Source: Bradyrhizobium hipponense
GTDB lineage: Bacteria; Pseudomonadota; Alphaproteobacteria; Rhizobiales; Xanthobacteraceae
Assembly: GCF_008123965.1 (NCBI RefSeq)
Contig: NZ_VSTH01000055.1
Location: 1 to 64,000 of the forward strand
DNA length: 64,000 bases
Direction of reading: 5' to 3'
The notes under the pieces were generated by a model that was not told where the DNA came from, ran no database searches, and saw only the letters and a program-made list of their open reading frames with translations. A program made the position numbers and the translations under genes. Of the stretch, positions 45,910-55,717 are shown one piece after another. Within the stretch, counting starts at the first letter, position 1. Each line of letters begins with the position of its first letter.

Positions 45910-48666
45910 CTACAGCGTCTTCAGATACTCGATCAAATCGTAGCGCTCGGCGTCGTCTTTGAACATACGGCCGATGACGCCGGGGCGTTTCGGCTCGCCG
46001 TCCTTGCGCTCGAAGGAATGGCCGAGCACGCTGTTGCCCTGGATCGGTTTGTCGTCAGGTCCCGTCATGGAGAACTGCGTTTCGCCGGTCTTGCAGCGCT
46101 CGTCCGCGCTGACCGCAAAGCCGACGGTCACGGGATCATAGTCGCGGTGGCCCATGCAGAACTTCGTCGGGCGCTCGTTCTGCGGCTTCAGCAGCCAGTA
46201 CAGCGAAGGCACCGAGCCGTTGTGCAGATAGGGGGCGGTCGCCCAGATGCCGTTCAGCGGCCGCGCCCGATAGCGTGGTCCGGGCGCCGGATTGAGGCAG
46301 TTCTTGCGGGCGAGATTCCACAGTTTCGCCCGCTCGGCGTCCGGGATCTTCTCGTCGTCCATCCACTTGCGGGCGACGAGGTCGACGACCGTCATCAAGC
46401 CCAGTGCGTACACCATCTCGGTCGGCGAGCTCGCGGTCGAGCCGTCGCATTGCCACCAGGTCTTGAGATCGGCGGTATTCACCTTCAGGAAGCCGGGCAT
46501 GTCGACCGTCCTGCTGCTCAGCACAAGGGACTGTTCGGGATCGGTCTTGATCTCGTCGAGCGGGATCGTCACCGCGTTCAGGACCTTGCTGTCGCCGCTT
46601 GCCTCCCAATGTTTCGAGGACCAGAAGGCCGGGGTGTCGACGGCCGGCAGGTGACATCCGGAGCACATCTCGGCGTAGATCGCACGACCCCGTTCGATGC
46701 GATCAGGCTTCAGCTTCCAGGCATCGTCGAGTATCTGCGACGGCCATTTCGGCGACAGCAGACCGCCGAACTTCGGCTCGGCCGCCTTGAACGGATCGGG
46801 GCCTCTGAGCATGTCCTCGATCCAGCCGAGCGTGTTGATATGAACCGAGGACCGCCAAAGCCTGTCCTCCGGATAGGCATCCGATAGATTGAGCAGCGCG
46901 GTCACGCCGAGGGCTTCGCCGGCATTGCGGATCAGCGGCTGTTCGATCGAGGCGTCGTATTGGGCGAATTTGAACCACGGCACGGTCCAGATCGCGGGAT
47001 AGCTGACCGGCGCGTCCTGGGCATGCAGGTTCTTTTCGAATCCACTGAGCCCGCTCAGCGCGAGATCCTGCGAAAACACCTGGTTGCCGATGCGATTAAG
47101 GGCATCGAGGCGGCCGAAGCCTTCCTCGGTGTCCTTCTGCACCTTCTTGTCCCAGGTCTCCTTGTGCGCGATCGTATCGTTGTACTTGTTCTGCCAGTCG
47201 ATCAGGAACGTGCCGATCGCGCTGAGCTTCTGCTTGAGCGCGTCGCGGTCGGTCTTGCTGGCTTCGGGGCCGAGCACGCGATCGGCAAAGCGCTGGAAGC
47301 GGAACGGAACATACAGCGTGTAGGCGATCGACAAACCTGTCGCGATCTCGAGCTTCTTCAGGTCGGTCATGGCGGGGCCGCCGTCGAAGCGCACGTCCGC
47401 GCCCTTGTAGTGGATCTGGCCGGTATGGCAGGCCGCGCAGGTCAGTCCGATCTTGTCCTCTTCGCGACGGCCCGTCGCCGGATCGACGACACCGGTCATC
47501 CGCGCGAAGCCCACCGGCAGCCCGTCGACGTTCTCCGCCGCCGTCCACCGGGTCGACCAGTCCGGCAACGACGTTGTCGTCTCATAGACATTGGCGTAGC
47601 CGAAGCGGCGCAGTGTCGTCGCGTCGGTCTGGATCGACTGCGGGCTCGGGATGAAGCCGAAGCGCTCGAGATAGACGCTGTCCTTCATCATGCCGGGCCG
47701 CGACACCAGATGAAGGCGTGGCTGCTCCAGCGCCAGGAACCAGCTATAGGGCACCGGAAAAGTCGCGGTGCCCTGAGTGGCATGGTGGAACCAGTGCCGG
47801 TCCTTCAGCGACCAGTTTTGCTCGAGCCAGTAGGCTGCCGTCGTCTCCGGCAAGGTGGGCAACGGCGGCGGCAGCAGCTGCGCGAGGATTCCCTTCTGCG
47901 GCAGCATGGCGCGGACTTGGTCGGGAAATTCGGCCACCGCAACGAGCGCGACGAGGCCGATGGCGAGCAGCCACGCCGCGGCCTTGACGGCGCGCCGCAC
48001 TGTGCGCTGGCAGGCCGACAGCACGGGCTGCGTCAGCAGCCGCTGGTTGATGCGAGCGGGAAATTTGCGCTCATTGAACAGCGTGCGCACGTCGGCCACG
48101 CTGAGATAGCGGTCCTCGCCTTCGCCCTTGCCCATGATCTTCAGAAGGACGGGCCATTCGAATTTCATCAGCAACGGATAGTACCAGCGCGCGGCGCTGC
48201 CGGCGCGCTTGAGGTTGTCGTTCATGAAGGTCTTGATTTCCGAAGTGTTGAGACCTTGCTCGGTGTTGCCGCCGTCCGGATCGGCGTAGGCACGGCCGAA
48301 GCCGGCAAGCCGCGCGATCTCGTCCTCGTTGACCTTGCCGTCGACGCCGAGGATGCGCGAGCCGGCGCCGCGCTTGTCGAGGGGGCCGCCGCGCAGCGCG
48401 TCGAGCTGCGCGCCGGCAAAGATGCTCTTCAGGATGTGCTTAAGACCGTTGGCGATGAGCGCCACGCCGCGGACCTGGAGGCCGGCGAATGCCTTCTTCG
48501 GCCCCGTTTCGCCGCTCGCATCCGCGATGGTCTGCGACAGCGCGCCGAGCGGAACCGTTCCGCCGGCTACAAAACCCTCGCCGACGAGGCCGCGCAGGAA
48601 CGGACAGGGATTGTCCTGCGACACTTCGATCGAGGGAACGAAGGGTTTCGAGGTGGGGTCATGCAT
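45910..48666 (-). CDS. Large di-heme cytochrome c (peroxidase-like) with EF-hand-like N-terminal half
   Basis: A 918-residue protein. About the first 225 residues are predicted cytosolic, with EF-hand-like loops (GVDGKVNEDEIARL near residue 107 and LNTSEIKTFMND near 140), then one membrane helix (WLLAIGLVALVAVAEF near 230-250). The rest has two CxxCH haem sites (CAACH near 409, CSGCH near 667). A C-terminal cytochrome-c-like domain ends EYLKTL. It resembles di-heme cytochrome c peroxidases, but the N-terminal half is unusual. Redox partner and substrate are unknown. The ATG at 48664-48666 is my start. Confidence 0.75.
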   Translation of the reverse strand: MHDPTSKPFVPSIEVSQDNPCPFLRGLVGEGFVAGGTVPLGALSQTIADASGETGPKKAFAGLQVRGVALIANGLKHILKSIFAGAQLDALRGGPLDKRGAGSRILGVDGKVNEDEIARLAGFGRAYADPDGGNTEQGLNTSEIKTFMNDNLKRAGSAARWYYPLLMKFEWPVLLKIMGKGEGEDRYLSVADVRTLFNERKFPARINQRLLTQPVLSACQRTVRRAVKAAAWLLAIGLVALVAVAEFPDQVRAMLPQKGILAQLLPPPLPTLPETTAAYWLEQNWSLKDRHWFHHATQGTATFPVPYSWFLALEQPRLHLVSRPGMMKDSVYLERFGFIPSPQSIQTDATTLRRFGYANVYETTTSLPDWSTRWTAAENVDGLPVGFARMTGVVDPATGRREEDKIGLTCAACHTGQIHYKGADVRFDGGPAMTDLKKLEIATGLSIAYTLYVPFRFQRFADRVLGPEASKTDRDALKQKLSAIGTFLIDWQNKYNDTIAHKETWDKKVQKDTEEGFGRLDALNRIGNQVFSQDLALSGLSGFEKNLHAQDAPVSYPAIWTVPWFKFAQYDASIEQPLIRNAGEALGVTALLNLSDAYPEDRLWRSSVHINTLGWIEDMLRGPDPFKAAEPKFGGLLSPKWPSQILDDAWKLKPDRIERGRAIYAEMCSGCHLPAVDTPAFWSSKHWEASGDSKVLNAVTIPLDEIKTDPEQSLVLSSRTVDMPGFLKVNTADLKTWWQCDGSTASSPTEMVYALGLMTVVDLVARKWMDDEKIPDAERAKLWNLARKNCLNPAPGPRYRARPLNGIWATAPYLHNGSVPSLYWLLKPQNERPTKFCMGHRDYDPVTVGFAVSADERCKTGETQFSMTGPDDKPIQGNSVLGHSFERKDGEPKRPGVIGRMFKDDAERYDLIEYLKTL

Positions 48667-48846
48667 GGCCCAAAATCCTGAAAACAGCGAATCGGTGAAA
48701 TCAGACGCGCCGATCAAGCGCGGAAAGTCCTAACAAACAGACTTTAGACTATACTACTTCAGCGTGTGACAATGTGTGGCTGAATTCACTGGGCTGTCAA
48801 CAAAAGCGGACGTGAGATCGCCGCCCCGGCTCAGCTTGCCCTGCCC

Positions 48847-50643
48847 TCAGGATTCGGCGGCGCGTTTGACGTCGCTCTGGACCAGGGTCAATTTGCCGAG
48901 CGGGACGCCCGCTTTCAGCAGGCCTTCGCGGTAATGGGCGATGTCCTCGGGCCGCTTCCAGTGAAAATTGCGCAAATGGCGGTCGACATTCAGGGTCGGG
49001 TAGTTGCGCATGAGCACCAAGGTAGCCTCGCTCGCTTCGGCGATCCGCCCCAACTGCGCCAGCGCCGCGGCGCGGATCGCCAGCGCCTGCATGTGGTTGG
49101 GGTTGACGTAGAGCTGCTCGCGGGCCCACGACAGGGTCGCATCATACTGCCCCAGAAGATAATGGCTGAACGCGTTCAGCGCCGCCCATTGGTAGCGCGG
49201 ATCGCTGTTGTCGCGCTGTGCCGCCATTGAAAACAGCTCGATCGCCTCGCGATGCTCGCCGATGACGAAATGGCAGATGCCGAGCACGCCGCGCGCGCCC
49301 ACGTCGTAGGGATTGAGGGCGACCGCGCGCCTAGCGGCGTCCATCGCGGCCTCGTCATGCCCCTCCATGGCGTGGACCCAGGACAGGATCGAGAACGCGA
49401 AGGAGGAGCGCGGGTCGAGCCGGACGCTGGTTTCGGCGAGGTTCATCGCCTCGGCCCACATCTGGCGCGTGCCCTTGACCCAGCCGAACTGGATGCTCTG
49501 GATCTGGATCGTGGCGAGATACGCGTGTGCGATCGACAGTTTGGGCTCGAGCCTGATGGCCTCCCGGAACAACTCGACGGCGGCGTTGAGGTCCTCTTTG
49601 GTCTGCCGGTAGTAGTGCGACAGCCCTTTGAGGAAGCGGTCCCAGGCGTTGACGTCGGTGGAGAGCCGCGCCGGCGCCGAGGCCTCGGCCCGGACGATCT
49701 CGGTGGCGATGGCGGCGGACAGGTTCGTGGTGATCTCGTCCTGCATCGCGAAGAGGTCGCCGATGTCGCGGTCGTAGCGGCCGGTCCAGAGCTGCTCGCC
49801 GGTTTCCGGCGCAATCAGTTCGGCGGTGACGCGGATCTTGGCTCCGGCACGCCGCACCGAGCCCTGGATCAAATAGGTCGCGTCGATCTCCCGCGCGATC
49901 AGGCGGGTGCTTGTGTTCCTGCCCTTGAAAGTGAAGGTCGAGTTGCGGCTCAGCACGCGATAGAAGGATTGCAGCGACAGCGCGTGGATCAGATCCTCGG
50001 TCAGGCCGTCGGAGAAATATTCGTCCTGGGCGTCGCTGAGATTGGCGAAGGGCAGCACGCCGACGATCGCGGTCCGGTACTGCTGCGCGAGATTGGATGC
50101 CTCCTTCAACTCGGGCGCAAGCGCCGGTGCGCCCTCGTGCGTCCAGGTCCAGACGCCGACCGGATCCTTGATGTTCTTGAAGCGGTGGTTGCCAGCATCG
50201 ACCAGCGGCACGCTCAGATGCTTGCTCGCCTCCTCGTAGGCCTTGGCCGAGATGGCGAAGCCGCCGGGGCTCGCCACGGATTCGAGGCGCACGGCGATGT
50301 TGACATCGTCGCCGAAGACCTCGTCCTCGTCGGCGATGACATCACCCATATGGATGCCGAGGCGAAACTGCATGGCACGATCGGCGGGCAGGTGCTGGTT
50401 GCGCTCCGCCATCAGCGTCTGCATCGCAATCGCGGCCTCGGTGGCGCCGACGATGCTCGGGAATTCCAGCAGGAATCCATCGCCGGTGTTCTTCACGACG
50501 CGGCCGCCATGATTGAGGATGATGGGGTGAATCGCGCTGCGATGGGCCTTGAAGGCGGCATGGGTGCCAGCCTCGTCGCTGCCCATCATGCGCGAATAGC
50601 CGGCGACATCGGCGCAGACGATGGCAGCCAGGCGTCTTTCCAT
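48847..50643 (-). CDS. Class III adenylate/guanylate cyclase with C-terminal TPRs
   Basis: A 598-residue soluble protein. The N-terminal cyclase domain has both metal-binding segments (ADVAGYSRMM and KNTGDGFLLEF), residues about 12-60, and the later FGDDVNIAVRLESVASPGG. A TolB-like segment (VLPFANLSDAQDEYFSDGLTEDLI) comes next, then TPR repeats to the end. This architecture is common in Bradyrhizobium; the signal sensed is unknown, and some such proteins may not be active. The ATG at 50641-50643 is my start; GTG at 50649 is an alternative. Confidence 0.87.
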   Translation of the reverse strand: MERRLAAIVCADVAGYSRMMGSDEAGTHAAFKAHRSAIHPIILNHGGRVVKNTGDGFLLEFPSIVGATEAAIAMQTLMAERNQHLPADRAMQFRLGIHMGDVIADEDEVFGDDVNIAVRLESVASPGGFAISAKAYEEASKHLSVPLVDAGNHRFKNIKDPVGVWTWTHEGAPALAPELKEASNLAQQYRTAIVGVLPFANLSDAQDEYFSDGLTEDLIHALSLQSFYRVLSRNSTFTFKGRNTSTRLIAREIDATYLIQGSVRRAGAKIRVTAELIAPETGEQLWTGRYDRDIGDLFAMQDEITTNLSAAIATEIVRAEASAPARLSTDVNAWDRFLKGLSHYYRQTKEDLNAAVELFREAIRLEPKLSIAHAYLATIQIQSIQFGWVKGTRQMWAEAMNLAETSVRLDPRSSFAFSILSWVHAMEGHDEAAMDAARRAVALNPYDVGARGVLGICHFVIGEHREAIELFSMAAQRDNSDPRYQWAALNAFSHYLLGQYDATLSWAREQLYVNPNHMQALAIRAAALAQLGRIAEASEATLVLMRNYPTLNVDRHLRNFHWKRPEDIAHYREGLLKAGVPLGKLTLVQSDVKRAAES

Positions 50644-50871
50644 ATCCACGGTGCTCCAAGGGCTGGCGGACCGGCCACGGGCGATGGTAGTCGCCTCGAA
50701 TCCTGCATTTCAAGAACCCTGCCTTTATAGAGCAGATAAGGCCCAGCGAAAGTATGATCCGCATTGCAAATTCGGGGTAAATTCTGCGCAATCGCGGCGG
50801 TGGACGGTGCGGGCCGAACCGATTAAGCCGAATCGCTTGAGACCGCCCGATCGGGGCGGCGGGGGAACGGC

Positions 50872-51504
50872 ATGCTGGGCATTCACGAGATCTGGCTCTT
50901 CGTCCTGTCGGGATTGCTGCTCAATATCACGCCAGGGCCGGATACGGTCTATGTCATCGGCCGCAGCATGCAGATGGGGTGGCGGGGCGGGGCCGCTGCC
51001 GCCTTCGGCATCAGTTGTGGCTGCTTTTTCCATGTCGCGGGCGCGGCGATCGGCCTTTCGGCCCTGCTGATGGCCTCATCCACCGCCTTCTCGATCCTGA
51101 AGCTGGCCGGCGCGGCCTATCTCATCGTGACCGGCTTGCGGATGCTGTGGTCGCGCCCGGCGCTGGCGTCGGCGATTGACGAGCCCGAGCGGACCTCGCT
51201 GCGGCGCGCCTTCCTCCAGGGCGTCTTCACCAATGCGCTCAATCCCAAGGTTGCGCTGTTCTTCCTGGCGTTCCTGCCACAATTCGTCGCAGCCGACGCG
51301 CCGCACAAGCCGCTCGCCTTTCTGACGCTGGGCCTGATCTTCATCTGCACGGGAACATTGTGGTGCCTGGTGCTGGCGGCATTCGCGGCGAAGGCCGCCC
51401 ACCGGCTCCGGCAGTCCGAAGGCGTGATCGCCTGGATCAACCGTACCCTTGGCGGCCTCTTCATCTATCTCGGCATTCGCGTCGCCATGCTGGAGACGCG
51501 GTAA
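50872..51504 (+). CDS. LysE family amino acid exporter
   Basis: A 210-residue inner-membrane protein with six helices. The LysE/RhtB pattern is clear: LLLNITPGPDTVYVIGRSMQMGWRGGAAAAFGISCGCFFHVAGAA, FLQGVFTNALNPKVALFFLAFLPQF, and ending GGLFIYLGIRVA. It exports an amino acid or homoserine-like metabolite. The substrate is unknown. Its regulator is not in this window. A repeat region follows. Confidence 0.88.
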   Translation: MLGIHEIWLFVLSGLLLNITPGPDTVYVIGRSMQMGWRGGAAAAFGISCGCFFHVAGAAIGLSALLMASSTAFSILKLAGAAYLIVTGLRMLWSRPALASAIDEPERTSLRRAFLQGVFTNALNPKVALFFLAFLPQFVAADAPHKPLAFLTLGLIFICTGTLWCLVLAAFAAKAAHRLRQSEGVIAWINRTLGGLFIYLGIRVAMLETR

Positions 51505-51535
51505 CTCATTCGAACGAATGATAAGGGCTGAGCTG

Positions 51536-51675
51536 CGTAGGGTGGTTAGCCGCGCGGCTGCGCGAAGCGCAGTCGCAAGGCGTAACCCACCTCTTCTGTC
51601 CCTGCAGATGCGAACAGTGGTGGGTTACGCCGAGCAGCTGCGCTTCGCGCATCTGCACGACTAACCCACCCTACG
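51536..51675. repeat. Inverted repeat, CGTAGGGTGGGTTAG family
   Basis: The left end GCGTAGGGTGGTTAGCCG is complementary to the right end CGACTAACCCACCCTACG. Inner arms GGCGTAACCCACC and GGTGGGTTACGCC also pair. It is between the LysE and TauE genes, which converge. Confidence 0.75.
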
Positions 51676-51682
51676 TTCTCCC

Positions 51683-52435
51683 CTACGCGAATTCCTTCAA
51701 CACTGGGCTGCCGGCGAGATAAAGGCCAAGCAGGATCATCGCGATCAGGAACCAGCGGCGAAATGCCTCCGCCGGCATCCGCGCCCGCACCGACTGGCCG
51801 ATGAACATGCCGGCAAAGGCGCAGGCCATGCCCACGGCGCCGGGCACGGCATTGGCCGCCGTCAGCAATCCGCCGGCCGTCAGGTTGAAGGCGAGCGCCA
51901 GTGTCGCAGTGGTGAAGAACACGCCGAGCGCCTGCACCAGTTCGTCCTTCTCCATGCCGATCGCCTGCATGAACGGCATCGAGGGGATCACCTGCACACC
52001 GGTCGAGGCCGAGATCACGCCGGTGACGACACCGACCACGCCGCCAACCCATTTCTCGTTCTGCGGCGCGACGCGGAAGTGAAACTTGTTCAGCCCGATG
52101 ATTGCGTAGATCACCAGCAGCACGCCGAGTACGATCGTGCCGTAGCGCGCATGCGGACCGGTCAGCGCGCCGGCATTGAGCCAGCATCCGATCACTGTGC
52201 CGATCATCAGCGGCCACAGCCGTCTCAGGATGTCGCGCAAGTGAGGGCCGACGAAGGTCTGCCAGATGTTGGTGACGATGGCCGGCACGATCACGATGGC
52301 GATCGCCCGGCTGGGGGCCATGCTCACTGCAAGCAGGCCCATCGACACGGTCGGCAGGCCGAGCCCGATCACGCCCTTGACGAATCCGGCAACCAGGAAC
52401 ACGGCGGCGATGACGATGAGGAGCGGGTCGATCAT
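51683..52435 (-). CDS. TauE/SafE family sulfite/sulfonate exporter-like membrane protein
   Basis: A 250-residue membrane protein with eight hydrophobic segments. The TauE/SafE pattern is visible in both halves: AAVFLVAGFVKGVIGLGLPTVSMGLLA at the start, and VVGVVTGVISASTGVQVIPSMPFMQ in the middle. These proteins move organic anions, often sulfur compounds. It is divergent from the LysR gene, 87 bases away, so it is probably that regulator's target. Confidence 0.85.
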   Translation of the reverse strand: MIDPLLIVIAAVFLVAGFVKGVIGLGLPTVSMGLLAVSMAPSRAIAIVIVPAIVTNIWQTFVGPHLRDILRRLWPLMIGTVIGCWLNAGALTGPHARYGTIVLGVLLVIYAIIGLNKFHFRVAPQNEKWVGGVVGVVTGVISASTGVQVIPSMPFMQAIGMEKDELVQALGVFFTTATLALAFNLTAGGLLTAANAVPGAVGMACAFAGMFIGQSVRARMPAEAFRRWFLIAMILLGLYLAGSPVLKEFA

Positions 52436-52488
52436 CCCTGCACATTGACCGAAGCCGCGCCCCGGCACAATCTGGAGGTTACGCAGAC

Positions 52489-52511
52489 AGCCTTCGTCTG
52501 GAGCGAAGGCT
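52489..52511. promoter_or_regulatory. Palindrome in the TauE/LysR divergent promoter
   Basis: AGCCTTCG, a seven-base centre, CGAAGGCT: a perfect interrupted palindrome eleven bases before the LysR start. It could be a LysR-type operator or a hairpin next to the ribosome-binding site (GAGGAG). Confidence 0.45.
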
Positions 52512-52522
52512 GAGGAGACGCC

Positions 52523-53413
52523 ATGCGCTTCGACCTCGTTGACCTCCAACTCTTCATCGCAGTCGCCGACCAGCGCAGCATCACCCGCGGCGCGGAGCGC
52601 TCGCACCTGGCCCTGGCCTCGGCGAGCGCGCGCATCAAGGGGCTCGAGGAGGCGCTCGGCGTTGCGCTGCTCAAGCGCGGGCGCCGCGGCGTGGAGTTGA
52701 CCGCGGCGGGCGAGAGCCTGCTTGATCACGCCCGCCTCGTCATCCACCAGATCGACGCCATGCGCGGCGATCTCGCCGGCTTTGCCAGCGGTGTGCGGGC
52801 GAGCGTGCATTTCCTCGCCAACACCTCGGGCCTGTCGGAGCATCTGCCGAAGGCGCTCGCCGGCTTTCTGCGCGAGCATCGCGACGTCGCCATCGACATC
52901 GAGGAGCGCGAGAGCACCGACATTGCGGCTGCGATCACCGCGGGCGCCGCCGACCTCGGATTTGCCGCCGAGCACGCGCTGCCCGACCACATCGAGCGGT
53001 TCTCCTTCAGCGAGGATCGCCTGATGCTGGTGACGTCGCGGCGCGGCCCGTTCGCCGGGCGCCGCCAGATCGATTTCCAGGAGGCGGGGGCCTGCGACTT
53101 CGTCGGGCTGACCAGCGCCACCGCGCTGCAGATGCACATCTCGAAGCACGCGGCCCGGCTCGGCATGCGGCCGCATTTCCGCGCCCGCCTGCGCGACTTC
53201 GACGCGATCTGCCAGCTCGTCGCCGCCGATGTCGGCGTAGCCCTCGTGCCCGAAGCCGCCGCCCGCCGCTGCGCCAAACTGATGCCGCTCGCCATAGTTC
53301 GCCTGCGCGACGCCTTCGCCAATCGCCGCCTCGTGATCTGCGCGCGCAGCTTCAAGACACTGCCGCGACCGGCCAAGATGCTGGTGGAGCATTTAAGGGC
53401 CGCGGCGGTGTGA
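52523..53413 (+). CDS. LysR family transcriptional regulator
   Basis: A 296-residue regulator: N-terminal winged helix (LQLFIAVADQRSITRGAERSHLALASASARIKGLEEALGVALLKRGRRGVELTAAG), then a linker and the periplasmic-binding-like effector domain (from about residue 90). It is divergent from the TauE-like gene and probably controls it in response to a small organic acid. The ATG at 52523 has GAGGAG upstream. Confidence 0.92.
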   Translation: MRFDLVDLQLFIAVADQRSITRGAERSHLALASASARIKGLEEALGVALLKRGRRGVELTAAGESLLDHARLVIHQIDAMRGDLAGFASGVRASVHFLANTSGLSEHLPKALAGFLREHRDVAIDIEERESTDIAAAITAGAADLGFAAEHALPDHIERFSFSEDRLMLVTSRRGPFAGRRQIDFQEAGACDFVGLTSATALQMHISKHAARLGMRPHFRARLRDFDAICQLVAADVGVALVPEAAARRCAKLMPLAIVRLRDAFANRRLVICARSFKTLPRPAKMLVEHLRAAAV

Positions 53414-53923
53414 CGGGGCGCTGCTCTGACGCTCCCCTGGAGCGCTCACTTGCATCTGCGCGCAATGGCGCCATCATTGGAGGCTCTCGGAGATTGTGCC
53501 GGCGTTGTCCCAGAGATCGCTGGAGCGCGACATTTTTGCCATCGACGGCCGATTCCAGCGACCGGTTCCCGTTGCGAGGTTGTGCCGAGTTTTGAGCGGT
53601 TTTCGGAAGCCGGCGGGCGTTCAGGCGAAGGATTCGCGCGTGGCCACAACTGGCAACATGGAGTACAACGCCTGCTAGTTTCAGGAATTGCCTCTGTCGC
53701 TGTTAAGCTTTAAATTTCCTGCAACTCGCCTTGTCGAAAACGGGCGCCGCCCGGCGCTCGCGAGAGCCGAATGTGGATTGCAACCGACGGGGCCCGCCTT
53801 ACCGAACTTGAGGCCTGCCCTTATTAATGGCGAGACAAGTAATCCGGCCGTGAGCAAGACCGACAGCGCGAGAGACGATGCCGCCCGCGCAAGCTGCAGC
53901 GAAGAACCGGATGGAAACGAACG
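53414..53923. other. Intergenic stretch before the exporter operon
   Basis: 510 bases without a gene I can support. It contains short frames (for example 53450-53713 on the plus strand) with no convincing start or protein-like composition. The exporter promoter must be in this stretch, near 53700-53900. No regulatory site was recognised. It may hold a decayed gene. Confidence 0.4.
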
Positions 53924-54985
53924 ATGACCGACGACAAGACCAAATTGCTGAGATCGCTGACGATCGATCGCAGCGCTAACAAGGCGGAGCGATCGAGTAG
54001 CCGCCGGTTGCCAATCTCGGCGGCGATCGTCGCCTGCGTCGTCGCATTCGCCGCCTTTGCCGCTTTCGAATTTCGCAGACAATATCCGCCGAAGGAGACC
54101 GCATCGCAGATCGCATCCGCCCCGCAGTCCGAGACGCCACAGCCCGAACGAACTACAACGAATAACAAGGCGGCGGGCAGTCTGGCGGCCTCCGGCTATG
54201 TGGTGGCGCGCCGCAAGGCAACCGTTGCCGCCGAGATCACCGGAAAAGTGGTCGAGGTCTTCATCGACGAAGGCATGACGGTGAACGACGGTCAGATCGT
54301 CGCGCGCCTCGATAGCGTGCTTGCCGAAAAGGATTATGAGCTGGCCCGCTCGCGGGTCGAGACGGCAGATGCCGCGGTGGCCGCGATCACCGCGGATCTG
54401 GAGGATGCGACCCGGATCATGTCGCGGGTCCAAACACTGTCGCAAAAGAATTTCGCCACCGAGGCCGATCTGACCAAGGCACAGGCCCGGGTCGGCGTGC
54501 TCAGCGCGCAATTGCGCCAGGCCAAGTCGCAATTCGAGACCGCCACGATCGACGCCAAGCGCAGCGGCTCGATGCTTGACAAGCATCAAATTCGAGCGCC
54601 GTTCGCCGGCGTTGTCATCGACCGTAGCGCACAGCCGGGCGAGATGATTTCGCCGATGTCAGTCGGCGGCTATACCCGCACCGGTATCTGCACCATCGTC
54701 GACATGGATTCGATCGAAATCGAGGTCGACGTCAATGAAGCCTTCATCGGCCGGGTCGTCCCCGGTGGCGCCGTGAGCGCGATGCTGGATGCCTATCCGG
54801 ACTGGACCATTCCGGCCTCGGTGATCGCGATCGTGCCGACGGCGAACCGCGAGAAGGCCACGGTGAAGGTCCGCATCCGCTTCGACAAGAAGGACCCGCG
54901 CATCCTGCCCGACATGGCGGTCAAAGTGAATTTCCTCGTGGAGGCCAAGGGAAAGGGCGCCGCTGAAGCCACCGCCGCGAACTAA
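53924..54985 (+). CDS. Efflux membrane-fusion protein, HlyD/MacA-like
   Basis: A 353-residue periplasmic adaptor. A cytoplasmic N-terminus and one helix (ISAAIVACVVAFAAFAAFEF) precede the lipoyl half-motif GSLAASGYVVARRKATVAAEITGKVVEVFIDEGMTVNDGQIVARLD, a coiled coil (residues about 135-205), the second lipoyl half (HQIRAPFAGVVIDRSAQPGEMISPM) and the beta-barrel domain. It starts an operon with an ABC ATPase and two FtsX-like permeases, so it probably acts like MacA. The exported compound is unknown. Confidence 0.87.
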   Translation: MTDDKTKLLRSLTIDRSANKAERSSSRRLPISAAIVACVVAFAAFAAFEFRRQYPPKETASQIASAPQSETPQPERTTTNNKAAGSLAASGYVVARRKATVAAEITGKVVEVFIDEGMTVNDGQIVARLDSVLAEKDYELARSRVETADAAVAAITADLEDATRIMSRVQTLSQKNFATEADLTKAQARVGVLSAQLRQAKSQFETATIDAKRSGSMLDKHQIRAPFAGVVIDRSAQPGEMISPMSVGGYTRTGICTIVDMDSIEIEVDVNEAFIGRVVPGGAVSAMLDAYPDWTIPASVIAIVPTANREKATVKVRIRFDKKDPRILPDMAVKVNFLVEAKGKGAAEATAAN

Positions 54986-55018
54986 CCCCAAGCTGGATTC
55001 CTTGAGAAGGAGACGAGC

Positions 55019-55717
55019 GTGACAGCCGAGCATCCGATGATTCGCCTGACCGGCGTAGCTAAACGTTTCACCAAGGGAAAGGAGACGATCTCGATCTTCG
55101 ATCATCTCGACCTCGGGATCCCCCGCGGCGACTTCATTGCCGTCATGGGGCCATCCGGTTCAGGCAAGACCACGCTGCTCAACCTGCTGGGCGGCATCGA
55201 CCGCGCAGACGCCGGCGAGATCGCGGTTGCCGACCAGCGCATCGATGGGCTTTCCGAGGGCGAACTTGCCACCTGGCGCGCCGCCAATATCGGCTTCATC
55301 TTCCAGTTCTACAATCTGATGCCGATGCTGACTGCGGCGCAGAATGTCGAACTGCCACTGTTGCTCACCAGGTTGAACCGCAAAGAGCGCGCCGAGCGCG
55401 TTCACACCGCTCTTTCCGTGGTCGGCCTCGCCGATCGCACCAAGCACCGTCCGCGCGAAATGTCGGGCGGCCAGCAGCAGCGCGTGGCGATTGCGCGCGC
55501 CATTGTCTCCGATCCGAACCTCTTGCTATGCGACGAACCGACCGGCGATCTCGACCGGCAGTCCGCCGACGAGATCCTTTCGATCCTGCAACTGCTCAAT
55601 GGCGAACTCGGCAAGACCATCGTGATGGTGACGCACGATCCTGCCGCGGCAAACTATGCCAAGCGCGTCCTGCATCTCGACAAGGGCCGTTTCGTCGAAC
55701 GGGAGCTGGCCGCGTGA
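55019..55717 (+). CDS. MacB/LolD-type ABC transporter ATPase
   Basis: A 232-residue ATPase: Walker A MGPSGSGKTTLLN near 42-54, Q-loop FIFQFYNLMP, signature MSGGQQQRVAIARA, Walker B LLLCDEPTGDLD, and switch histidine VTHDP. This is the LolD/MacB family. The GTG start at 55019 follows AAGGAG at eight bases. The next permease gene starts at a GTG overlapping its stop codon. Confidence 0.9.
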   Translation: MTAEHPMIRLTGVAKRFTKGKETISIFDHLDLGIPRGDFIAVMGPSGSGKTTLLNLLGGIDRADAGEIAVADQRIDGLSEGELATWRAANIGFIFQFYNLMPMLTAAQNVELPLLLTRLNRKERAERVHTALSVVGLADRTKHRPREMSGGQQQRVAIARAIVSDPNLLLCDEPTGDLDRQSADEILSILQLLNGELGKTIVMVTHDPAAANYAKRVLHLDKGRFVERELAA

